From NCBI GenBank assembly GCA_944323205.1, contig CALURO010000006.1:1-64000 (forward strand): a DNA stretch of 64,000 nucleotides. Direction: 5' to 3'. This document shows positions 10,097-19,023 of the stretch, piece by piece. The number at the start of each line of letters is the position of its first letter. The stretch's first letter is position 1. Source of the DNA: an uncultured Mucispirillum sp. (GTDB lineage Bacteria > Chrysiogenota > Deferribacteres > Deferribacterales > Mucispirillaceae). The position numbers and the translations under genes were made by a program. The notes under the pieces are model-generated. The model saw nothing but the letters and a program-made list of their open reading frames with translations. It was not told the DNA's origin and made no database searches.

Positions 10097-10600
10097 TGCT
10101 TCACCCCCATTTTTTTAAAACACCTTATGTCACTCAGACGAGCGGTTTATGCGAGGACTGCCGATTTCCCGAGCTATTGCTGAGGAATCAGAAATCGCAC
10201 AGGCTAGACCGAAGCGAAGAGTCTATAATTTTTACTAACTAGAACATTACTATATAGGTGCAGGGGAGTGTTTTTTGCGACGCAAGCATTTCCCGTTAGG
10301 CACAGGATGTGCCGTCGCTTGCGAGAGCAACAAGGAATTTACTTCCGTAGTTGCGTGGTTTTTCAAATTCAAGGACGAATTTGAAAATAAAAGTTTAATA
10401 AGATTCTTCGCCTACTATCGCAGGCTCTGAATGACAAGGTGGGTATGGTAGATTATTATCATTGTCACTCAGAGCGAAGCGAAGAGTCTATATAGGTGCA
10501 GGGGAGCGGTTTTTGCGACGCAAGGACTTCCCGACTGAATAAGGAAGAAATTGAAATGCGTAGCTGAAAAGTATTTGAAAATAAAAGTTTAATGAGATAA
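10097..10600. repeat. Composite hairpin-rich dispersed repeat
   Basis: The non-coding gap between uvrB and the M66 protease is filled by repeat modules. They include a hairpin with stem CGATTTC/GAAATCG (10162-10168/10191-10197) and one with CGCAAGC/GCTTGCG around an inner GGCACA/TGTGCC stem (about 10279-10326). A perfect 11-bp stem-loop with loop AAGGAC follows at 10360-10387. Two copies of the GCGAAGA...CTCTGAGTGAC type sequence and a degenerate hairpin (about 10510-10560) are also present. The right boundary is approximate. No ORF is supported. Confidence 0.7.
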
Positions 10601-10611
10601 GTTTTAACTAT

Positions 10612-10652
10612 AAAATATTACAGACTGCTAAAACAGCAGTCTGTAATATTTT
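10612..10652 (-). terminator. Terminator downstream of the M66 protease gene
   Basis: A perfect 18-bp stem (10612-10629 with 10635-10652) around a 5-nt loop lies about 32 bp past the protease stop codon. It is followed by T-rich sequence on both strands, so it may act bidirectionally. Confidence 0.8.
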
Positions 10653-10683
10653 TATATTATTGATTTATGAAAAAACATCTTAA

Positions 10684-13600
10684 TTAATTTTCAGAATTTA
10701 TATAATCCATAAAGTATAACTCTAATTCCTGTCTCAACCATGATGGGAGATCACCAATATCTATCTTATCAATATTTGATTGATTTATCATTCCAAAAGT
10801 TAAATTAGGACCAAAAGCATAACCCCAATTATCTGAATGGTCAGTTTGACAATATGCCATAGTAGGTTTCCAGTTTTTAAGATTTTTACTTAAACACTGG
10901 CTTACTTTTTTATTTTTATATTGGATATGGTCTGTCATACTTCCTGTTCCAGTTATAATCTCCCATTGCTGAGCTGTATCATCAGAACATTGAGCAAGTT
11001 TCCCAATATTATTTGCTGTTAGACAGTAATTAGGGAATACTTTTGAATGTATTCTGTTTTTAGAATCCATATAAAATAACTGCTTGTCTATTAATTCTTC
11101 ATTACAAGTATTATACTGAACTTTTGCAGTATCTACATTTACTCCATGAATTTCAAGACATTCACCACTATTTGGGTTTTTATGCTTAAATCTGCCCCAG
11201 TTAGCTGCACCCATATTGCCAACATTATAATCTCCTAAAAGCAATTTAAGCTGCTCTAATACTGCTGTATCTTTTGACTGCAGATTATTATAATTATCAT
11301 TAATAAAATTATCTAATTCATTAATTTTTTTAATATCTGCAAAATATTTTTCAACTATACTTCTTGCATTATCGTTAAGCTTATTTAATGCTGCTCTGTG
11401 ATTTAAACTTACAGCCTTTTCTTTCTGCTTGTCTGTCATTATATATGTATTAACATCTTTATCTGCAAGCTGGCTGTTAAGTATATTAACATCATACTCT
11501 ATTACCTGATTATAGTCATATTTATTATCTTTATCTCTGCCTATAATAACTGCCTTATCCATAGGCTTTAAATCTTCAGGTATTTCAGTTTCATTTATAA
11601 TACTTTGGCTGTCATATACAGCAGTAGACTGGTGGTTAGTGTATAAAGTAACTTTCTTAGGTTTATCTTCTTCTGCTATATTAACATGTGCCTTATTTAC
11701 AAGATTAGCTCTATGTCTTGTATTATTAAGTTCTACATATTTTACTGAGCCATCATAGTATTCTATTTTTAGATAATATCCACTTTCTGGTTGAGTATCT
11801 ACAAATAATTCATCATATACATGTCCATAATTAGCTCTGAAATATGGATATATAATAGCTTTTTTAGCTGCATTTTCGCTTTTTTCATTTGGGTCATATG
11901 CTGCTAATATAGTAATTACAGGCACTCCAACTCTTGTTGGGTTTCTTCTTTTTTGAATATGAAAATGTTCTTTTTCTGGAAAACTTGCTTTAACATATGT
12001 TTTTGCATTGCTGTCCCAAGAATAATATCCATATGTGCCGTCTTCGTTTTTACCTATCATATATCTAGAAAGATTTTTCTGTTGAACATCTCTTGTGCTT
12101 CTTGCTGTATTATGTGTATATCTTGAAATGCTGCCATTTGCAACACCACCATTCATACTATCATGATTATATGGATATATGTTATTCATTTTTCCATTAT
12201 TTTTACCATATGACCAGTCAACATTTGCTCTCATTCTGTTTTTATATGCATCATAGCCCCAGCCGGTAAAACGGTTATGAACACCATATCCGTCTGTTTT
12301 ATTAGCTTCACTTGTGAAATGACCAAGCCCATAAGCATGACCTACTTCATGGCTAAATTCATTACCAATAGAAGATTCAAGTGTTCCTATACCATCTCCA
12401 CCAGATAAGCCATGATTTATAACACCGTTAGCATATAATCCTCTTGCATGATGTATAGTCATAAAAAATGGGTCTTTACTACTAATTTGATTTGCCTGCT
12501 CGCCTACTGATGATGAAGGAACACCTCTATTTGCAAGATTAATACCTGTGGATACTGTTGTTTTTGCAATAGACCATCTCATATCACCACCATATACATT
12601 ACCATTACTTGGGTCTCTTACTGCACCACGAACGCCGCTTGTATCAAAAATAGTGCCGTTTTGGAGCATAACTACATTAAGAGTTCTAGGCTCATAAGCA
12701 GCATTAACGATTTTTGAAAATGGAACTGTTTGAAAATATTCACTTGTAGCATTTACTGCGTCAGTAAGCATAGGATAATTTCCATCTTCTCTATATGGTG
12801 TCAGCATACCAAGTTGAATAAAGAAAAGTGTTACCTCAATAGGTGTTGAATATTCTATATTCCAGCCTGTTTTTCCATCTGCTTCCCATTTATTAGTAAG
12901 CATAGTAGAAACTGTAACACCATCTCTTATGCCTTCAAATTTAAAAGATACTTCTGGGTCAATATAATCAGCACCAACCATACAAGTCCATGCTTTTTCA
13001 GAAAAAACCACCTGCTTATCAGTACCAGTATGGTCTGCATAAGGAATTAAATGCGGTGGATTCATTTCTATTCTATCAAGCTCAATACCATCTTTCATAG
13101 GTATAACAGCTACTGACTGGAAATTATTATTTTCAGGAATGTATGCAAGCAATGTGTCTCTAAATGGAACTATATCTGGTCTTTGTCCCCAGCTGTTTTG
13201 AGTTTTATCTGCCCAGTTCCATACAGGACCTACATTGTGAGTTTGTATAAACTGTATTTCTCCACGCATTTCTTCATTTCCACCAATACCCCATTTTAGA
13301 GACTTTTCTCTTAATGTATTATTTTCATCTTTATAATCTAAATAATTTAATACATTTGCAGATGCTCTATCGCCTTTCATCACAGGATATGGATAAACAT
13401 CACTATATGATGCAGGCGATTCTGGCGTTTCAGGCTCTGATGGAGTGTCTGTATTATCTCCACCTTCATCTGGATTTACCGGCGTTTCAGGCTCTGACGG
13501 AGTGTCTGTATTATCTCCACCTTCATCTGGATTTACTGGTGTTTCAGGACCAATCGCTTCAGGTGGTTCTGGTGTATCACCATTACTTCCATTACTACCA

Positions 13601-13749
13601 TTACTTCCATTACTACCATTATTATTATTACTGCCATTATTGTTAAAATTATCCCCTCCCGTAATATTGCCAGGGATATCTTGTTCAGCACAACTTACAA
13701 TAAGTAAATTGAATACAACTAAATAGATGATTAAAAACAACTTCTTCAT
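10684..13749 (-). CDS. M66/StcE-type lipoprotein zinc metalloprotease with C-terminal ricin-like region
   Basis: A lipoprotein of about 1021 residues. I place the start at 13749 because GAGG sits 6 nt upstream; an in-frame ATG at 13761 has no such site. The signal ends LLIVSC (lipobox, Cys about 20). A low-complexity Asn/Ser/Gly linker and a duplicated PETPVNPDEGGDNTDTPSE unit follow. The M66 domain carries HEVGHAYGLGH (about 467-477), with three zinc His and the catalytic Glu. Near the C terminus, CLEIHG...CLTANN...QQWEI resembles a ricin-B carbohydrate-binding fold. M66 enzymes such as StcE and TagA cleave mucin-type glycoproteins; mucin as substrate here is inference. The protein is probably surface-exposed on the outer membrane. 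Confidence 0.85.
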   Translation of the reverse strand: MKKLFLIIYLVVFNLLIVSCAEQDIPGNITGGDNFNNNGSNNNNGSNGSNGSNGSNGDTPEPPEAIGPETPVNPDEGGDNTDTPSEPETPVNPDEGGDNTDTPSEPETPESPASYSDVYPYPVMKGDRASANVLNYLDYKDENNTLREKSLKWGIGGNEEMRGEIQFIQTHNVGPVWNWADKTQNSWGQRPDIVPFRDTLLAYIPENNNFQSVAVIPMKDGIELDRIEMNPPHLIPYADHTGTDKQVVFSEKAWTCMVGADYIDPEVSFKFEGIRDGVTVSTMLTNKWEADGKTGWNIEYSTPIEVTLFFIQLGMLTPYREDGNYPMLTDAVNATSEYFQTVPFSKIVNAAYEPRTLNVVMLQNGTIFDTSGVRGAVRDPSNGNVYGGDMRWSIAKTTVSTGINLANRGVPSSSVGEQANQISSKDPFFMTIHHARGLYANGVINHGLSGGDGIGTLESSIGNEFSHEVGHAYGLGHFTSEANKTDGYGVHNRFTGWGYDAYKNRMRANVDWSYGKNNGKMNNIYPYNHDSMNGGVANGSISRYTHNTARSTRDVQQKNLSRYMIGKNEDGTYGYYSWDSNAKTYVKASFPEKEHFHIQKRRNPTRVGVPVITILAAYDPNEKSENAAKKAIIYPYFRANYGHVYDELFVDTQPESGYYLKIEYYDGSVKYVELNNTRHRANLVNKAHVNIAEEDKPKKVTLYTNHQSTAVYDSQSIINETEIPEDLKPMDKAVIIGRDKDNKYDYNQVIEYDVNILNSQLADKDVNTYIMTDKQKEKAVSLNHRAALNKLNDNARSIVEKYFADIKKINELDNFINDNYNNLQSKDTAVLEQLKLLLGDYNVGNMGAANWGRFKHKNPNSGECLEIHGVNVDTAKVQYNTCNEELIDKQLFYMDSKNRIHSKVFPNYCLTANNIGKLAQCSDDTAQQWEIITGTGSMTDHIQYKNKKVSQCLSKNLKNWKPTMAYCQTDHSDNWGYAFGPNLTFGMINQSNIDKIDIGDLPSWLRQELELYFMDYINSEN

Positions 13750-13817
13750 TTCAAACCTCATATATTATTTGATATGCATGCTAACATATAGAAACTTTTT
13801 AGTCAATTTATTTTTTA

Positions 13818-14361
13818 TTGGTAGTACCCCATTTTTTTTTTAAACACCTTATGCCACTCAGACGAGCGGTTTATGCGAGGACACTTTTTCCCGTTCAGCC
13901 AGCTTTTTTATTTCCTGCCTATTCGTTGGAAAAAGCTGTCCTCCTTTCAGTCGCTAAGTAGGGAGGAAAAAGAAAAAGTGGCTAGCAAACGGAGCATCTA
14001 GCGAAGCCGAAGAGTCTATAATTTTTACAAGCTAGAACATTATAAGATTCTTCGCCTACTATCGCAGGCTCTGAATGACAAAGCCACAGGAAGTGGCTCT
14101 TTAGTAAGGCGAGCGTTTTATGCGAGGACACTTTTTCCCTAGCGAGTAGCGTAGGAAATAGAAAAAGTGGCTGGATATTAAATGGATTTATTCCATAAGC
14201 CCGCCTAAATAAAAAGTCTAGGACGGACTTTTTATTATTGATAATAAGATTCTTCGCCTACTATCGCAGGCTCTGAATGACAGTTATTACTATTATATCT
14301 ATTTTTACATATATTATCAAGTAATTGCAGTATTTTGAATAAAAAAATTGGGTATCCCTAG
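13818..14361. repeat. MITE-like repeat with nested hairpin insertions
   Basis: The ends resemble the MITE termini (TTGGTAGTACCCC ... GGGTATCCCTAG), and the interior has the palindromic GCGAAGA/CTCTGAATGAC blocks. It contains hairpins with CACTTTTTC/GAAAAAGTG stems at 13882-13980 and 14129-14169. The first of these holds another hairpin (AGCTTTTT/AAAAAGCT, 13901-13937) in its loop. A stem-loop AAAAAGTC/GACTTTTT lies at 14211-14233. No clear target duplication was seen. It fills the gap between the M66 protease and the cytochrome operon. Confidence 0.65.
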
Positions 14362-14414
14362 AAAAGATATATCTTATATTATTTTACCATACATAACTAT
14401 TCAGGCAATTTTCC

Positions 14415-15566
14415 CTATTTCTTTTCAGGCACTGTTTTATTTATAAGCATTTTTAACTGGTCTAATTTTTCAAAATATTTCTGCAGATATTCTTTTGATT
14501 TAATATTTATTTTTTCATCATATTCCTGCCTTGTTACAAATCGGGCATCATCTATTGAAAAACTTTCACTATTATAAAATGATTTTACAGCAAGTCCGTC
14601 TTTATCTGGATATAATATTCTATTTTCATCGCTTTCTAATAAAAATGCTCTTTCATTACCATGACATGATGAGCATAAAACAGTTTCCTTTCTGACAGTG
14701 TGGGGATAAGTTACTTTCCATCTGTTTGCTATCATTTTATTTTCCTGTCCTACAACTAAATCTTTATATGTATTTGTAGTAAAAATAATTTTAGATGGTT
14801 TTGCAGGCACATATTTTCCTGTTTTATTATCTATTACAAGAGGCGGTCTTTCATTTACACGCATAAAGCTGCTTTTAAAATATTCTTCGCTTATCTGTGG
14901 AAGCTCTTTTACAAATTCAGCATAAGAGCTTTCTCTAAACCTTAAATAAAATGTACCAAGCTCCATAGGTGCATAAGCTGCATGGCATGAAATACATGCT
15001 ACTTTATCATGGCCTTTTATACTGTGGTCTATGATGCTTGTATTATAAGTATGACATTCTAAACAGTCTTTTGCTTTTTCTTTACCTAATATATTATCTT
15101 TTGTGTGACATGATGAGCACTGCATACCTGCTTCATAGTGAACATCTGTAAGCATTTTTAAATAATATTCGCCGTCTTTTTCTATACCCCTTTTATACCT
15201 TTCATGGTCTTCCCGTATTCCAAGCCCTGTATATTCTATACCTGTATATGTATCTTTATGGCATGTAATACAGTCATCTGTTTTTGGTTTTGATATATTT
15301 TTACCATTTCCCTTGTGGCAGTCTTCGCATTTAGTAATATGGCATGAATTATAGCAGTGCTTCCTGCCAAATTCACCGTCAAACTGGCGAAATGCTTTAT
15401 CTACAAAGGCTTTTTCTGATATCTTGCCTGTCATTGTAATATTTTCAATACTGCAGTCTCTATGACAGTCTGCACATATCTGTTTTTCATTATATTCTGG
15501 GTGCTCTGCATAAACTGCACTAACGAATAAGAGACTTATGAATGTTATCATTAAGTATTTTATCAT
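14415..15566 (-). CDS. Multiheme c-type cytochrome (7 CXXCH), electron-conduit associated
   Basis: A 383-residue exported protein (signal about 1-20, ending VYA). Seven CXXCH heme motifs are visible: CADCH, CEDCH, CITCH, CSSCH, CLECH, CISCH and CSSCH. An additional CYNSCH has three residues between the cysteines and may not bind heme normally. It probably transfers electrons in the periplasm or across the outer membrane. Its start lies 47 bp inside the upstream cytochrome gene, so translation is probably coupled. It resembles cytochromes of selenite/tellurite-reduction and Geobacter ext-type clusters; this is from memory and unverified. Confidence 0.8.
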   Translation of the reverse strand: MIKYLMITFISLLFVSAVYAEHPEYNEKQICADCHRDCSIENITMTGKISEKAFVDKAFRQFDGEFGRKHCYNSCHITKCEDCHKGNGKNISKPKTDDCITCHKDTYTGIEYTGLGIREDHERYKRGIEKDGEYYLKMLTDVHYEAGMQCSSCHTKDNILGKEKAKDCLECHTYNTSIIDHSIKGHDKVACISCHAAYAPMELGTFYLRFRESSYAEFVKELPQISEEYFKSSFMRVNERPPLVIDNKTGKYVPAKPSKIIFTTNTYKDLVVGQENKMIANRWKVTYPHTVRKETVLCSSCHGNERAFLLESDENRILYPDKDGLAVKSFYNSESFSIDDARFVTRQEYDEKINIKSKEYLQKYFEKLDQLKMLINKTVPEKK

Positions 15567-17376
15567 AATCTATATCCTGCTGATAATATTTGCTGTCTTT
15601 TTTATCATGGCATACTATACATTTCATTACATCTATTGCCTTTACTATTTCCTGCCTGCTTAATGGACTTGAACCCTCGCGCACTATATCTGATTTTGAC
15701 TTAAACTCTCCATTTTCTACTGCATATATAGAGTTTAAAGGCACTGGGCAGTTATCGCACCTTATGGCAGATGTTAATGTGGCATTATCTGCTGAAAACA
15801 GCCCGTCGCCAAATCCGTAGAAAAATAAAGTAGAATGGCAGCTTTCACAGCTTACTGCTTTTTTGCCTGTATTATGACCGTAAAATGGAGCATATTTCAT
15901 CTGGGGTTTTCCTCTGAAATCTACCATTTTATCATTTGATACCACATTACCATTTTCATCTATATGGGTTAAAAATGTCTGACAGCCGGGAGTAACAGGG
16001 GCTATCTTTCCTTTCTGATTAAAAGCCAGCGGAAAGGGATAAAATGTTCTTAAATCTTCTGTTTCTATAAACTGCCCCTTAGTTTCTTCATTTTTCACAA
16101 AGTCATACATAGTTTTAGTTTCATTATATTCTACATGGCAGCCGTAACACTGTATTACATTAGCAGAATGGCATGTATAGCACTCCATTTTGTTATGGCC
16201 TTGAATATTATGCTCCATAGTGCCTGTAATAACTTTTACTTCCCTTTCTTTGCCAGTTCTTTTACTCATTAGTATTATTTTATTATCTTTTTCATATACA
16301 TTAGAATAAGGTCTGCCTTTATCTGTCAGCACCATTGAGCTTCCGTATTCTATTTTATCAATGTATGATGAACCTTTTAAAAAAGGCACCATATTTTCCT
16401 TAACAGCAGGGGCAGTTTTTGGCTTTTCAGTATATGAGCCGTGACAGCTTTCACAGCTTATTTCTATTTGTTCATACATATTTTCATAATAGTAGCCGTC
16501 CCCCATTATTTCCATAGTTGTATGGCAGTCTATACATTCCATACCACGAGCATGGTGTATATCATCTTGGAAATGGCGGGTGTTTCTTAAACCGCTTGTA
16601 AGGTCAGGCCCCGGAATACCATCTTTTAATGGCACAAGAGCATTATTGCCGTCATACACTCCTTTATAAGATAAAGCAATTCTGCCACTTCTATTGTGGC
16701 ATGCAAGGCATACATTATCATCTGGCAGTGCCTGCATTTTATGGGTTACAGAGTGCATACTTTTTCCCTGCATTGATTTATCATTCCCAGCATATTCACC
16801 AAAATCACCATATGGAAAATGGCATGTGGCACAGCCTGAAGAGTGGACGCCTTGATATCCCATATCTGCAGCCTGCCCAACATGGCATGCAGAACAGAAT
16901 TTTCTATACATATCTGCAGAAATTGTATCATATGTTGAAATATTATCTATTGTAATCATACTGCCGTCTTCGCCGTATATTTTACCATTATTATTTTGAG
17001 AATATAGTTTCCCGTTTTCTTCGCCCCAGGCAGCAAGTGTATTTTTGATTATTCCTGTATTTGTAAACATTAAAGATGATGATACTCTTTTCACTTCATA
17101 TTCATGGCACCTGCCGCATGTCTGATGCCATACAGATGGGTCTGACGGGTTATTTTTACCATACATATTTTTATGGGCGTTATCTTTATCCATTGTAAGA
17201 GAATTGCCACCGTGGCAGTCTGTGCATGATAAATCACTATGAGATGCTGATACTGTTTCTATACCTTCATGGCATGAGATACAAGATGATATTTCCTTAC
17301 TATCATTACTATAAAGATAATAAATACATGCAAAAATAAACAGTAAAAGTAATGTTAAAAACACTATTTTTTTCAT
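15520..17376 (-). CDS. Multiheme c-type cytochrome (12 CXXCH)
   Basis: A 618-residue protein with an N-terminal hydrophobic segment (about 4-22). It may be an uncleaved anchor or a signal, and FACIY gives a possible but poor lipobox. Twelve CXXCH motifs are seen: CISCH, CTDCH, CGRCH, CSACH, CATCH, CLACH, CIDCH, CESCH, CYTCH, CYGCH, CESCH and CIVCH. One further site reads CDNCP, a heme motif whose His is replaced by Pro. It is the first gene of a two-cytochrome transcript that runs toward the rhodanese/porin genes' direction of transcription but is separated from them by ansB. Terminal reduction of a metal(loid) or extracellular acceptor is inferred from context. Confidence 0.82.
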   Translation of the reverse strand: MKKIVFLTLLLLFIFACIYYLYSNDSKEISSCISCHEGIETVSASHSDLSCTDCHGGNSLTMDKDNAHKNMYGKNNPSDPSVWHQTCGRCHEYEVKRVSSSLMFTNTGIIKNTLAAWGEENGKLYSQNNNGKIYGEDGSMITIDNISTYDTISADMYRKFCSACHVGQAADMGYQGVHSSGCATCHFPYGDFGEYAGNDKSMQGKSMHSVTHKMQALPDDNVCLACHNRSGRIALSYKGVYDGNNALVPLKDGIPGPDLTSGLRNTRHFQDDIHHARGMECIDCHTTMEIMGDGYYYENMYEQIEISCESCHGSYTEKPKTAPAVKENMVPFLKGSSYIDKIEYGSSMVLTDKGRPYSNVYEKDNKIILMSKRTGKEREVKVITGTMEHNIQGHNKMECYTCHSANVIQCYGCHVEYNETKTMYDFVKNEETKGQFIETEDLRTFYPFPLAFNQKGKIAPVTPGCQTFLTHIDENGNVVSNDKMVDFRGKPQMKYAPFYGHNTGKKAVSCESCHSTLFFYGFGDGLFSADNATLTSAIRCDNCPVPLNSIYAVENGEFKSKSDIVREGSSPLSRQEIVKAIDVMKCIVCHDKKDSKYYQQDIDYDKILNDNIHKSLIR

Positions 17377-17591
17377 AATTAATTATACTACAAAATTATA
17401 TCTTTTTCACTAAAAATTATCATTTTACATATATTTATTAATCTGCAGTATTTATTTTATTATAATATAAATATGTTTTATGTATTTTTATTGATATATT
17501 TGTATAAATATAATTTTATAAAAATACTAAATACTGATATATATATTTTAAATACAAATTTTATATAAATATACAAACATTATTTTAAAAC

Positions 17592-17620
17592 TTGACATAA
17601 ACTGCCTATTAAAATAAATT
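17592..17620 (+). promoter_or_regulatory. Sigma-70-type promoter of the asparaginase gene
   Basis: TTGACA at 17592-17597, a 17-nt spacer, then TAAATT at 17615-17620. The ATG is at 17650 with GGAGG at 17639-17643. Confidence 0.6.
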
Positions 17621-17649
17621 ATATATAATATTTTTATGGAGGATATTTT

Positions 17650-18696
17650 ATGAAAAAAATTTTTACTATGACTTTACTGCTTCTTTTATGCACTACAATT
17701 TCTGTATGTAATGCTCAACAACTGCCTAAAATTGCCATTCTTGCAACAGGCGGCACTATTGCAGGCTCAACTGATGCAGGTGGAACAGCTACAACAGGCT
17801 ATACTGCTGGTGTATTAACTATTGATACTCTTATAAAAGCAGTGCCTGAAATAACTAAGATTGCCAAAATAAGCGGGGAACAGATATGTAATATTGACAG
17901 CAGCAATATGACTGATGAAATATGGCTGAAACTTGCTAAAAGGATAAATACACTTTTAAAAAGTGTAGATGGCATTGTTATAACTCATGGCACAGATACA
18001 ATGGAAGAAACTGCATATTTTCTTAACCTTGTTATTAAAAGTGATAAACCAGTAGTTTTAGTTGGGGCTATGAGACCAGCAACAGCAATAAGTGCTGATG
18101 GTCCTAAAAATTTATATAATGCAGTAGCTCTTGCAGGAAGCAAAAGTGCAAAAGGCAAAGGGGTAATGATTGCTATGGACGATACTATTTTAGGTGCAAG
18201 AGATGGTGTAAAAACTAATACTCTCCAAACAAGCACTTTTAAAGCATTAAACTCTGGTCCATTAGGAATAATTATAGACGGAAAGCCATTCTTTTATTCT
18301 TCAGCATCAAGACCGCACACAATAAATAGTGAATTTGATGTTTCAAACTTAAACACTTTACCAAAAGTTGATATATTATACACATATTCTAATGACGGCT
18401 CAAAAGTTGCCGCAGAAGCATTCTTAAAAGCTGGTGCAAAGGGGCTTGTTGTAGCAGGCAGTGGTGCTGGAAGTATACATGAAAACCAAAAAAACTATCT
18501 TTTAGATACAGCTAAAAACAAACAGGCTGTAATAGTCCGCAGCAGCAGAGTTGGCTCTGGATATGTACCAGATGCAAAAGATGGTATACTAAATGCTGAC
18601 AATTTAAATCCACAAAAAGCAAGAGTTCTTTTAATGCTTGCTTTAACAAAAACAAGTGACCCAAAACAAATTCAAGATATGTTTAATAAATATTAA
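17650..18696 (+). CDS. ansB: Periplasmic type II L-asparaginase
   Basis: A 348-residue enzyme that hydrolyses asparagine to aspartate and ammonia. A signal peptide of about 22 residues places it in the periplasm. The two catalytic Thr motifs are present: ATGGTIAGS near residue 33 and HGTDTMEETAYFL near 118. The length is normal for type II enzymes. In anaerobic respirers, periplasmic asparaginase can feed aspartate to fumarate respiration; that role here is inference. It is the only plus-strand gene within the minus-strand conduit genes and may have been inserted there. Confidence 0.93.
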   Translation: MKKIFTMTLLLLLCTTISVCNAQQLPKIAILATGGTIAGSTDAGGTATTGYTAGVLTIDTLIKAVPEITKIAKISGEQICNIDSSNMTDEIWLKLAKRINTLLKSVDGIVITHGTDTMEETAYFLNLVIKSDKPVVLVGAMRPATAISADGPKNLYNAVALAGSKSAKGKGVMIAMDDTILGARDGVKTNTLQTSTFKALNSGPLGIIIDGKPFFYSSASRPHTINSEFDVSNLNTLPKVDILYTYSNDGSKVAAEAFLKAGAKGLVVAGSGAGSIHENQKNYLLDTAKNKQAVIVRSSRVGSGYVPDAKDGILNADNLNPQKARVLLMLALTKTSDPKQIQDMFNKY

Positions 18697-18719
18697 AAAA
18701 TACTTAGTAAATAAAATTA

Positions 18720-18738
18720 GGGGAAGCAGTGCTTCCCC
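18720..18738 (-). terminator. Terminator between ansB and the small periplasmic gene
   Basis: Stem GGGGAAGC/GCTTCCCC with loop AGT. On the minus strand it is followed by TAATTTTATTT, so it best serves the gene ending at 18771. It also lies 24 bp past ansB. Confidence 0.7.
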
Positions 18739-18770
18739 CGAAAATATAAACATCTAGGAAATGCTATAAA

Positions 18771-18977
18771 TTAGCATCCAGACATTCTTGGTTTTTTAGC
18801 TTTTTTAGCTTTTTCTGCATCAACAGAAACAGCATCACCAGCTTTAAATTTGTTACCTTTTACTTCAATAGTAACTTTGTCGCCGTCAACAGAAACTACT
18901 GTTCCTTTTTGCGGAGCTGCGAAAGCAAAGTTTGCAGCAATGAAAGTTGTTAATACTACAAGTGCGATTTTTTTCAT
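18771..18977 (-). CDS. Small exported protein (ExtJ-like) with C-terminal Cys
   Basis: A 68-residue precursor. A signal peptide ending AFA (about 1-20) leaves a mature part of about 48 residues. This comprises a short beta-rich segment (GTVVSVDGDKVTIEVKGNKFKAGDAVSV), a Lys/Ala-rich tail, and a terminal Gly-Cys. Small proteins of this kind sit beside the porin in selenite/tellurite-reduction ext clusters (ExtJ); assignment is by resemblance and context. It lies 46 bp after the porin gene, in the same operon. The last-residue Cys is shared with the rhodanese lipoprotein two genes upstream. Confidence 0.6.
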   Translation of the reverse strand: MKKIALVVLTTFIAANFAFAAPQKGTVVSVDGDKVTIEVKGNKFKAGDAVSVDAEKAKKAKKPRMSGC

Positions 18978-19023
18978 AATTCACCTCTTATATTATGGAG
19001 TTACTACTCCTTTATTTACCTTA

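Noticed and set aside
13314..13726. Two open frames opposite the M66 protease linker
   Set aside because: They are mirror translations of the duplicated Pro/Glu/Asp and Asn/Ser repeats; their apparent repeats come from the real gene.
10684..13761. The longer start of the M66 protease at 13761
   Set aside because: GAGG lies just inside it and 6 nt before the ATG at 13749, which also gives a standard lipoprotein signal.
13818..14361. Target-site duplication around the third MITE-like copy
   Set aside because: Flanking bases do not match well; the copy has degenerate ends and internal insertions.
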